Origin: Chryseobacterium sp. Tr-659
Lineage (GTDB): Bacteria > Bacteroidota > Bacteroidia > Flavobacteriales > Weeksellaceae
DNA length: 64,000 nt
Reading direction: 5' to 3'
Assembly (NCBI RefSeq): GCF_011752975.1
Contig: NZ_VWWP01000007.1
Span: 124,001 to 188,000 of the forward strand
Shown: piece after piece, positions 25,831-33,913 of the stretch
Layout of the letters: the number at the start of each line of letters is the position of its first letter
Numbering within the stretch: the stretch's first letter is position 1
The notes under the pieces: generated by a model
Told to the model about the DNA's origin: nothing
Seen by the model: only the letters and a program-made list of their open reading frames with translations
The model's database searches: none
Program-made: the position numbers and the translations under genes

Positions 25831-25868
25831 AATTAATTATTGTTTTACGATAATTAATTATACATTTG
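25831..25868 (+). promoter_or_regulatory. promoter and palindromic operator of the DUF2975 operon
   Basis: AATTAATTAT (25831-25840) and ATAATTAATT (25850-25859) are a perfect 10-bp inverted repeat. The right arm extends to the palindrome ATAATTAATTAT and runs into the perfect -7 box TACATTTG (25861-25868). This suits repression by the HTH protein encoded two genes down. Confidence 0.6.
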
Positions 25869-25891
25869 CAATATCAATTAATGCTCGTATT

Positions 25892-26407
25892 ATGAACCAG
25901 ACCAAAATTATTTCGAGGATTTTATTTTATATCTGCTCTGTATTGTCAGCAGGATATTTAATCACTTTTGCGTATTCCTTATTCTCTCTGATCACCGGAT
26001 TCTCGGTTACACCTTACAGAGAAGGACAGTTCCTTCACATCAATTATCCATTTACAGAAGAACCATTTCTGAATATAGAAAACAATTACCCATATATAAT
26101 ATTCTCTTTTATATTAGTCCTTATCACTTATGGAATCTTTTTTTGGTTATCTGCGAGGGTCTTCAAAGTATTTTTCCAGCAGAGGCTTTTCACTCAGGAG
26201 AATATCATCCATCTTAAGAAATTTTACCTATATAATATTTTCATTCCACTTCCCTTAGTTATTATCGCGAGTTTCTTTGTGGAAGTAGAGAGTATGATCT
26301 GGGGACTGGTGTTTATTCACTTTATGCTTGGAATTTTCTGTCTGTTTCTTGCGAATATCTTTAAGCAAGGACTACATTTGCAAAACGAACAAGACCTATT
26401 TATTTAA
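25892..26407 (+). CDS. DUF2975 membrane protein
   Basis: 171 aa with four predicted membrane helices (about 10-33, 62-87, 108-130, 138-160). Family members are regularly paired with a small XRE-type regulator, as here, where the next gene starts two bases after the stop. Function unknown; the pair is often treated as a membrane-linked regulatory unit. Confidence 0.85.
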   Translation: MNQTKIISRILFYICSVLSAGYLITFAYSLFSLITGFSVTPYREGQFLHINYPFTEEPFLNIENNYPYIIFSFILVLITYGIFFWLSARVFKVFFQQRLFTQENIIHLKKFYLYNIFIPLPLVIIASFFVEVESMIWGLVFIHFMLGIFCLFLANIFKQGLHLQNEQDLFI

Positions 26408-26408
26408 A

Positions 26409-26612
26409 ATGCCAATTATAGTCAACTTAGATGTAATGCTTGCCAAACGAAAAATGCAGAGTAAAGAATTGGCAGAAAAGCTGGGAATCACTCCTGTGAA
26501 TCTTTCGATTTTAAAAACCGGAAAAGCCAAAGGTGTACGCTTTGATACCCTGGAAGCCATCTGTAAAATCCTGGAATGCCAGCCGGGAGACATCCTTGAA
26601 TTTAAAGAGTAG
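26409..26612 (+). CDS. XRE-family regulator, YozG-like
   Basis: 67 aa from ATG 26409; the upstream frame overlaps the DUF2975 gene. The whole protein is one Cro/C1 helix-turn-helix domain: QSKELAEKLGITPVNLSILK followed by GVRFDTLEAICKILECQPGD. Partner of DUF2975 and probably autoregulates through the palindrome at 25831-25859. Confidence 0.9.
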   Translation: MPIIVNLDVMLAKRKMQSKELAEKLGITPVNLSILKTGKAKGVRFDTLEAICKILECQPGDILEFKE

Positions 26613-26754
26613 CTGACTAGAGTCTGAGAGTGAGCGTGCAAAAACTACGCATATAACCTCCAGCGTCCCGCTTCCAGCCACTAATTCCTAATTTCTAACC
26701 TCTAAAATAGCTGCCAAAAGGCGGCCTGTCATTCTATTATCCAAACACAACCTT

Positions 26755-27627
26755 ATGAATACATTATCTATTAACAACCTTAGCCTTACTTACAAAAATG
26801 GTTTTCAAGCCATTAAAGACATTTCCCTGGAAATTAAAAACGGCATGTTCGGTTTACTGGGGCCTAACGGAGCTGGAAAATCGTCTTTGATGAAAACAAT
26901 TGTCGGGCTTCAGAAACCAACTTCGGGAACTTTACTTTTCAATGATGTAGACATTATTAAAAATCCGGATTACATTAAAAAGAATCTTGGCTTTTTACCA
27001 CAGGATTTCGGGGTATATCCTAAAGTTTCAGCTTATGATCTGCTGGACCACATTGCTGTATTGAAGGGTATTATCCATAGTAACCAACGTAAAAATCAAA
27101 TCCTGAGCCTGCTTGAAAAGGTTAATCTTTCAGATTTTTCGAAAAAAGAAGTACATACTTTTTCTGGAGGAATGAAGCAGCGTTTCGGGGTAGCCCAGGC
27201 ATTATTGGGAGATCCGAAAATCATCATCGTTGATGAACCTACTGCAGGACTGGATCCGGAAGAACGTAATCGTTTCAATGCTTTACTGAGCAATATCAGC
27301 CAGGACATGATCGTCATTCTCTCAACCCATCTTGTAGAAGACGTAAGAAACCTCTGCTCCGAAATGGCTGTAATGAATCATGGACAAATCCTCAGAAAAG
27401 GAAATCCTGGAAAATTAATTGCAGAGCTGGAAAACAGAATCTGGTCAAAACCCATTGATAAAAACGAGCTGGAAAACTATGGTTCAAATTATGAAATCAT
27501 CAGCAGACAGTTGCTGGAAAGAGAGCTTCATATTACCGTATTTTCTCAGGAACATCCCAAAGATTTTATTCCCGTCACACCTTTACTGGAGCATGTTTAT
27601 TTCCATACGCTAACCTCAAAACCTTAA
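26755..27627 (+). CDS. ABC transporter ATP-binding protein
   Basis: 290 aa. Walker A LGPNGAGKSS, signature FSGGMKQRFG, Walker B IIIVDEPTAGLD and the H-loop LSTHLV are all present. The pattern and length resemble the bacitracin-type or gliding-type exporter ATPases. It works with the large permease encoded three bases downstream. Confidence 0.94.
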   Translation: MNTLSINNLSLTYKNGFQAIKDISLEIKNGMFGLLGPNGAGKSSLMKTIVGLQKPTSGTLLFNDVDIIKNPDYIKKNLGFLPQDFGVYPKVSAYDLLDHIAVLKGIIHSNQRKNQILSLLEKVNLSDFSKKEVHTFSGGMKQRFGVAQALLGDPKIIIVDEPTAGLDPEERNRFNALLSNISQDMIVILSTHLVEDVRNLCSEMAVMNHGQILRKGNPGKLIAELENRIWSKPIDKNELENYGSNYEIISRQLLERELHITVFSQEHPKDFIPVTPLLEHVYFHTLTSKP

Positions 27628-27629
27628 TC

Positions 27630-30600
27630 ATGAACACTATATTTTTATTTGAAGCCGGACGCAGCACCAAGCACTGGCTCACCTACCTTGTGGCTTTAAT
27701 GTTGACTGCCCTTGGGATTTTCTGTGGCAATCAGTTCAATCTTTCCGTTGGAGAAGGAATCTATTTAAACGCTCCCTACACCATCGGATTTATGACCGGA
27801 ATGCTGAGCCTTGCGGTTATTTTCTTTGCCACAATTTATGCATTATACCAGCTTTTTAAAGATCAGGATTCGAAATTTGATGTTATTCTGTTTTCTTTTC
27901 CTTTTTCAAAATTCACTTATCTGAAAGGTAAATTCTATATCTATTTCCTTCTAACATTTCTAAGTTTTGCTTTTTTAATAACCGGATTGATAATCGGACA
28001 AATGATGAGAAGCGGAAGTGAAGTGCAAGAAAGATTTAATATCTTTTACTATCTGTATCCATTAGTGATCTTTGGATTCATCAACAGTCTGCTCGTTTGC
28101 AGTTTCCTGTTTTTCCTCTCTCTTATAGTCAGAAAAAAGCTATTGGTTGTTGTTGGAGGTCTGCTTTTGTATGTTTTATATATGATCGTTTTACTCTTTT
28201 CCAATTCCCCGTTTATGGCCGGAAGTCTGCCTCAGTCATTGGAAACGCAGCAGCTTTCAGCTTTAATTGATCCGTTCGGATTATCAGCTTACTTTATGCA
28301 GGCTCGTGAACTTACGGTTCATCAGAAAAATATGCAGTTTGTACCTTTTACAGGATATTTATTATTGAACAGAATTCTCTTTCTGCTCATTTCCATAGCA
28401 TTTTTTCTTCTTTCCTTTAAATTATTTTCATTTTCAAATGCTTCAAGGCAAAAGGTGAAAAATGAAGTTGAAAAAGCTCGGATCTTATCTGAAACTATCC
28501 CATCGGAATATTCCGTTGCTTCATCTGATTTTAATTGGGAGGCTTCATGGAGATCCGTAATCTCATTTGTAAAAATTGACCTGATTTATCTCTTCAAAAG
28601 TATTGCTGTTCCCGCCGCATCCATCTTGGTGCTATTTTGTGTCGGAATGGAAATGTACGCAGAGATTGAAAAAGGAATTCGTCTCCCGCAGAAATATGCA
28701 GGTTCAGGATTAATGGCTGTAACTATCTCAGAAAATTTTCATCTGCTGGGACTGCTGGTTTCTGCTTATTTTCTTAATGATCTGTATTGGAGAAGCCGAT
28801 TATCAGGCTTTTTTCTGATCGAAAATACTGCATTTTTTGCCAGAAATAAATTAACCGGACATTTTATTGCAATCAGTGTTCTTTTGTTTTTCTTTACAGG
28901 AATTTTAATTGTCCAGGGAATTGTTTTTCAGGCAGCATATCAATATTTTCATATCGATTGGAACGCCTATCTGGCAGTTTTTCTTTTCAATACTTTCCCT
29001 CTGATCTTATTCTCCGGATTTATTCTAATAATCAATAATAAGATTCGGAATAAATTCATTGCATTAGGCATCTCCGTTCTTTCCGTTTTTATTCTTGCAG
29101 GACCGGTTTCCGGGAAGTTTATTTCTTATCCTCTTTTCAGAATATTTTCAGACTTTAAAGGCAGTTATAGCGATTTCAACGGATATGGTATTTATGAAGA
29201 ATCTTTTGCTCAAAGATTATTATTCGGGGCTGGCATCATTGCTATTTTGTGGATGTTTAACAGATGGATCAATAGTAAAAAAATCCCTGTCGGTTCATCT
29301 GTTTTCAGTCTGGTATTGCTTCTTTTGGGAAGCTGGACCGGAATATTATTTATGAAAGGTTATATTCCAAAAGATGATGAAAAATCAATATTGACTTCGG
29401 TTCAGTACGAAAGGAATTTCAGGAAATATGGGAGGCTTCCACAACCTGACATTACGGATATCACGACTGAAATCAAACTCTATCCTTCTGAAAATTCGTA
29501 TCAGATCAATGGAAAGTATACACTCAAAAATCAAACAGATAAACCTGTCAGTAAAATCCTTGTCAATTTTAACGATGATCTTAAAATAGAGTCTGCAGTA
29601 TTTAAATCCGGATATGAAACTATGAAAATTACCAATCTCGTTACGGAAGTTAGTTTAAAGCACCCTTTGCAGCCCGGCGAAACAGCAAGTATGGACTTTA
29701 CATTATCTTATCAATGGTATGCAGTCAATGGCCATCAGTCTTTTAATGCCATCATTGAAAATGGTTCTTTTATGAGGATCAGCAGATATTATCCAACCAT
29801 CGGTTACCAGAAGGATTATGAAATTCAAGACAAAAATACACGAAATAAATACCAGCTTGGAAAACTTACCGAGTTGAAAAAACCTGAAGCTCCTGAAGTT
29901 TTCAAAAAAGATTTTATCAATCTGAATATGATCATTTCAACTGAAAAAGGCCAAACCGCCGTAGGGACAGGTGATCTTGTCAGAAAATGGAATCAGGCCA
30001 GCAGAGATTATTTTCTATATAAAGCAGACCAAATTCCTTTCCGTTTTGCTGTTTCTTCTGCGAAATATGAAATAAAAAGCATCTATTACAAAGGAATTAC
30101 AATCAATATTCTGTATCATAAAAAGCATTTTGAAAATGTGGATCATCTCCTTGAAAATGCAAAGCTTACTTTAGACTACTGCCAGCAGAATTTTGGAAAA
30201 TATCCATTTAAAACCATCAGTTTTTCAGAAATATCGTCTTTTACCCGAGGTTTTGCTGCCACCGCCTACCCTTCTGCTATCTTTATGCCTGAAGATATGG
30301 TTTTTCATGCCAATATTCATGCTGATAAGAACCAGGACGTCATTAATGAACTGGCTGGCCATGAGCTGTCTCATATCTGGTGGGGAAACAGTCTGATCAA
30401 TCCTGATGACAGAGAAGGATCTGTTATGCTCACCGAAACTTTGGCGATGTACACGGAGATGATGCTTTATAAAAAAATGCACGGCTCGGAACAAATGATG
30501 GAAAGAGTAAAAGTACATCAACAAATCTATGATAATGAAAAAGGATTGTCCGAAAACGTCCCACTCTATAAAGCTAAAGGAGATGATACCCATATTTCCT

Positions 30601-30875
30601 ATTCAAAAGGGGCCGTAGTAATGGTTGCACTCAGCCACTTAATTGGTGAAGACCGTGTGAATACAGCTTTAAAAAATTTCCTTATTCATAATCAGTACCC
30701 GAAAAAACCAACGTCGCTGGATCTTCTCAATGAATTGTATAAGGTTTCACCGGATGCCCAAACCACGAAAAAGATTGAAAAATTATTTAAAACCATAGAA
30801 AATATTCAAACGGGCTCAAACTCTGAAACACTCAATAATAAAGCAAAATCAGAAGAACCTATTGGAAGTTTTTGA
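27630..30875 (+). CDS. ABC permease fused to M1-family metallopeptidase
   Basis: 1081 aa. Residues 1-575 contain about twelve membrane segments in two ABC-2-type blocks. Residues 600-1050 are an M1 aminopeptidase-like domain with GHELSHIWWGN (HExxH zinc motif) near residue 910 and the third ligand Glu in TETLAMYTEMM about 18 residues later. I do not see the GxMEN exopeptidase motif. The peptidase would face the periplasm. Forms an operon with the ATPase upstream. Substrate unknown. Confidence 0.9.
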   Translation: MNTIFLFEAGRSTKHWLTYLVALMLTALGIFCGNQFNLSVGEGIYLNAPYTIGFMTGMLSLAVIFFATIYALYQLFKDQDSKFDVILFSFPFSKFTYLKGKFYIYFLLTFLSFAFLITGLIIGQMMRSGSEVQERFNIFYYLYPLVIFGFINSLLVCSFLFFLSLIVRKKLLVVVGGLLLYVLYMIVLLFSNSPFMAGSLPQSLETQQLSALIDPFGLSAYFMQARELTVHQKNMQFVPFTGYLLLNRILFLLISIAFFLLSFKLFSFSNASRQKVKNEVEKARILSETIPSEYSVASSDFNWEASWRSVISFVKIDLIYLFKSIAVPAASILVLFCVGMEMYAEIEKGIRLPQKYAGSGLMAVTISENFHLLGLLVSAYFLNDLYWRSRLSGFFLIENTAFFARNKLTGHFIAISVLLFFFTGILIVQGIVFQAAYQYFHIDWNAYLAVFLFNTFPLILFSGFILIINNKIRNKFIALGISVLSVFILAGPVSGKFISYPLFRIFSDFKGSYSDFNGYGIYEESFAQRLLFGAGIIAILWMFNRWINSKKIPVGSSVFSLVLLLLGSWTGILFMKGYIPKDDEKSILTSVQYERNFRKYGRLPQPDITDITTEIKLYPSENSYQINGKYTLKNQTDKPVSKILVNFNDDLKIESAVFKSGYETMKITNLVTEVSLKHPLQPGETASMDFTLSYQWYAVNGHQSFNAIIENGSFMRISRYYPTIGYQKDYEIQDKNTRNKYQLGKLTELKKPEAPEVFKKDFINLNMIISTEKGQTAVGTGDLVRKWNQASRDYFLYKADQIPFRFAVSSAKYEIKSIYYKGITINILYHKKHFENVDHLLENAKLTLDYCQQNFGKYPFKTISFSEISSFTRGFAATAYPSAIFMPEDMVFHANIHADKNQDVINELAGHELSHIWWGNSLINPDDREGSVMLTETLAMYTEMMLYKKMHGSEQMMERVKVHQQIYDNEKGLSENVPLYKAKGDDTHISYSKGAVVMVALSHLIGEDRVNTALKNFLIHNQYPKKPTSLDLLNELYKVSPDAQTTKKIEKLFKTIENIQTGSNSETLNNKAKSEEPIGSF

Positions 30876-30940
30876 TTTAATCAGATTTTTTTTTCAGGAT
30901 GTTGTAACAAAATAAAAATGCAATCAACAAATTAATTGAC

Positions 30941-30957
30941 ATATCAATAATTGATAT
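30941..30957 (+). promoter_or_regulatory. palindromic operator of the MarR gene
   Basis: ATATCAAT-A-ATTGATAT is a perfect 8+8 palindrome, 23 bases before the MarR start codon. MarR regulators typically bind such sites in their own promoters. Confidence 0.6.
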
Positions 30958-30979
30958 ATCATTTTTTAAATCTGAAAAT

Positions 30980-31420
30980 ATGGAAAAATTAAATTCAATT
31001 ATATTCTACAATATAGACAAAACAATCAGAGCTTACAGAAACTATGCACAGCGTGAGCTGAAAGCCAATGGTTTTACGATCACAATTGATCAGTGGCTGA
31101 TCATCAAAGCGATTCTGGAAAACCCGGGAATTACCCAGAATGAAATTGGTGATCTTGTTTTCAAAGACAATGCTTCTGTAACGAGAATAATTGATTTAAT
31201 GGTAAAATCTGAATATATCGTAAGACATGTTCATCCTGATGATCGTAGAAAAACCAACCTGGAAGTAACAGATTCAGGGAAAAAGATCATCAAGGAAGTT
31301 CAGAGTATCGTTGAAAAAAATCGAAAAACGGCTCTGAAGGGAATTTCAAAGGATGAACTTGAAGTGATGTATTCGGCTTTACTTACAATTTCAGAAAACT
31401 GTCTCAACCCTAAAAAGTAA
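30980..31420 (+). CDS. MarR family transcriptional regulator
   Basis: 146 aa. A winged helix is evident in ITQNEIGDLVFKDNASVTRIIDLMVKS followed by the wing HVHPDDRRKTNLEVTDSG, the MarR hallmark. It lies six bases before the outer-membrane barrel gene and follows the ABC/M1 operon, so it likely represses one or both in response to a small ligand. Confidence 0.93.
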   Translation: MEKLNSIIFYNIDKTIRAYRNYAQRELKANGFTITIDQWLIIKAILENPGITQNEIGDLVFKDNASVTRIIDLMVKSEYIVRHVHPDDRRKTNLEVTDSGKKIIKEVQSIVEKNRKTALKGISKDELEVMYSALLTISENCLNPKK

Positions 31421-31426
31421 AATACG

Positions 31427-33841
31427 ATGACCAGAATATTCTCACTCTTATTAATCTGGATACTGATGCTGTTCAGCAATATAGTTTCCGCACAGGCGAT
31501 GCAAAATCTTTCGCTGTCAGGAAATATCAGATCCGATAAAACAGATCAGCTGGAGATCCATCTCTTTGATGCTGATCAAAAATTAATTAAAACAGAAATT
31601 ACAGACTCTGGCGGTACCTTCAGCTTTGAAGACCTGAAAGGGGGAACCTATCGTTTAAAGATCACCAGAAACGGCTCCGAGGTATATCATTCGGAAAACA
31701 TCTCATTGGCAGAAAATAAAAAGCTCCCTCCTATTGATCTGAATGTAAAATCTATTGAAGGGGTAACGATCACCAAAACCAAACCTCTGATTGAAAGACA
31801 GGACGGCAAAATGATTATGAATGTTGAAAACAGTATCGCCAGTACAGGAAATTCTGCTTTTGAAGTATTGGAAAAAGCACCGGGAGTCACTATTGATAAC
31901 AATGATAACATCAGTCTTCGCGGAAAAGGAAATCTTCTGATCCAGATTGACGGTAAAAATACTCCCATGACCGGAAGTGACCTGGCTAATTATCTTAGAG
32001 GAATACCTTCTTCTACTATTGAAAAGATAGAATTCATCACTAATCCTTCATCAAAGTATGATGCGGCGGGTTCTTCCATCATCAATATAAAGCTCAAAAA
32101 GGAACAGAGAAAAGGTACCAATGGAAGTGTTTCAACCTCTCTGGGAATGGGAAAATATATTAAAAATAATAACAGTTTAAGCATCAACCACAGAAATAAG
32201 AAAGTCAATATTTTTGCCAACTACAGCTTTGCGTATAGAGAAGCATATAACAGACTGGTGCTCGACAGAAATTTTTATGACAACAATATCTTTACAAAAG
32301 CCTATATACAAGATAATTTTCTAAAGTTTAAATTCAACAATCACATTGCAAAAGCCGGGATGGATTATTATATGAATGATAAAAATATTCTGGGTTTTTC
32401 GGTAGGTCTTATCTCGAATAATTTTAATCTTAATGGTGATAATTCCAATCTTACAGTTGGCAGTACCCGTCGGCCTGAAAGTACTTTTAATACGCTTAAT
32501 GCTTCTAACGACAAATGGACTAATGTTTCAGTTAATTTAAATCATAAATACACTATTGATTCTTTGGGTTCGGAAATATCTACCGATTTTGATTACATCA
32601 ATTATTCAAACTCTTCTTTACAAAATTTTGAAACCAGAACACATGATATAGCCAGCAACCAGGATTATCTGGATATCCGGAAAGGTGATCTGAACGGCAA
32701 GCTGAATATTTATTCTTTAAAGTCTGATCTTACCAAAAACTTCAGCAACGATTGGAAGCTGGAAAGCGGGATTAAAACCAGTTTTGTAAAGACTGATAAT
32801 GATCTGAAATTCTTTAATGCAACTACAGGAACTCCTGTTCCCGATCCTAATAGAACCAATCATTTCATTTATGAAGAAAACATCAATGCTGTATACGGAA
32901 ATGTTATTAAAAAATGGGAGAAATTTAAAGTAACGGCAGGATTAAGGTTAGAAAATACGAATGTGAAAGGAACTCAGATTACCACTAATCAGATCAATAA
33001 AAGAAATTATACCCAATTATTTCCAAGTGCTGTTTTTTCTTATGATCTGACAGAGAAAAGCAGCCTGGAAATTAATCTAAGCAGAAGAATTACGAGACCA
33101 AGTTATAATCAGCTAAATCCTTTTAAACTCTATCTTGATCCAACAACAATGGCAGCGGGAAATCCAGACCTGAACCCACAAACAACAATGAATTACGAGC
33201 TTACCTACAGTATCAACAATAAATATTTTGCAACCGTAAGCTACAGTAGGACATCGGATAATATTACGGACATCCTGAAACCTATTGTAGAAGGCGGCCA
33301 GAATGTTACGGTACAGACCTTTGAAAATCTGAACTCGGTATCTTATTATGGGTTAAATCTGATTGCACCGGTAAAAGTTACAAAATGGTGGGACATGAAC
33401 AACAGCGCTAATTTTTACTATGGCTCATACACCGGAAATCTTTCAGGAACGCAAATTAATAACAAAGGCAACTTCACTTTCAGCATCAACAGTATCAATT
33501 CCTTTAAACTTGGAAACGGATTCACTGCCGAGCTTACCGGAAATTATAAGGCCAGAGAGATTTATGCTTATCTGAATGCAAGTCCGAACTGGTATCTGAA
33601 TATTGGAGCCCAAAAGAAATTTCAAAATAATAGTGTCCTAAAACTTTCCTTTACGGATCTATTTTTTACAAGCAACCTCAAAGGACAGACTGTTTACAAT
33701 AATTATATAGAAAACTTTGCAGTGAAAAGAGATACACGTGTGGCAACACTTTCTTACACCTATAATTTCGGATCTTCTAAAAACGGACAGCCCAGAAAAA
33801 CCGGAGGTGCCGATGATCTGAAACAAAGGATTGGAAATTAA
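31427..33841 (+). CDS. outer-membrane beta-barrel receptor-like protein
   Basis: 804 aa. Signal peptide to about residue 24, then a carboxypeptidase-regulatory-like domain (LSGNIRSDKTDQLEIHLFD...GGTYRLKITRNG), a plug-like region (FEVLEKAPGVTIDNNDNISLRGKGNLLIQID) and a long barrel of the PF14905 type. It lacks an obvious TonB box. Probably imports a substrate or has a structural role in the outer membrane. Co-transcribed with marR. Confidence 0.88.
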   Translation: MTRIFSLLLIWILMLFSNIVSAQAMQNLSLSGNIRSDKTDQLEIHLFDADQKLIKTEITDSGGTFSFEDLKGGTYRLKITRNGSEVYHSENISLAENKKLPPIDLNVKSIEGVTITKTKPLIERQDGKMIMNVENSIASTGNSAFEVLEKAPGVTIDNNDNISLRGKGNLLIQIDGKNTPMTGSDLANYLRGIPSSTIEKIEFITNPSSKYDAAGSSIINIKLKKEQRKGTNGSVSTSLGMGKYIKNNNSLSINHRNKKVNIFANYSFAYREAYNRLVLDRNFYDNNIFTKAYIQDNFLKFKFNNHIAKAGMDYYMNDKNILGFSVGLISNNFNLNGDNSNLTVGSTRRPESTFNTLNASNDKWTNVSVNLNHKYTIDSLGSEISTDFDYINYSNSSLQNFETRTHDIASNQDYLDIRKGDLNGKLNIYSLKSDLTKNFSNDWKLESGIKTSFVKTDNDLKFFNATTGTPVPDPNRTNHFIYEENINAVYGNVIKKWEKFKVTAGLRLENTNVKGTQITTNQINKRNYTQLFPSAVFSYDLTEKSSLEINLSRRITRPSYNQLNPFKLYLDPTTMAAGNPDLNPQTTMNYELTYSINNKYFATVSYSRTSDNITDILKPIVEGGQNVTVQTFENLNSVSYYGLNLIAPVKVTKWWDMNNSANFYYGSYTGNLSGTQINNKGNFTFSINSINSFKLGNGFTAELTGNYKAREIYAYLNASPNWYLNIGAQKKFQNNSVLKLSFTDLFFTSNLKGQTVYNNYIENFAVKRDTRVATLSYTYNFGSSKNGQPRKTGGADDLKQRIGN

Positions 33842-33863
33842 TAGATGCTGGAAACACATGAAA

Positions 33864-33896
33864 CAAAAAAATCCCTCAAAACTGAGGGATTTTTTA
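33864..33896. terminator. bidirectional terminator
   Basis: ATCCCTCA (33871-33878) pairs with TGAGGGAT (33883-33890), with an A run before and a T run after. Serves the barrel gene and pnp. Confidence 0.85.
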
Positions 33897-33913
33897 TATA
33901 GTAAGAATATATC

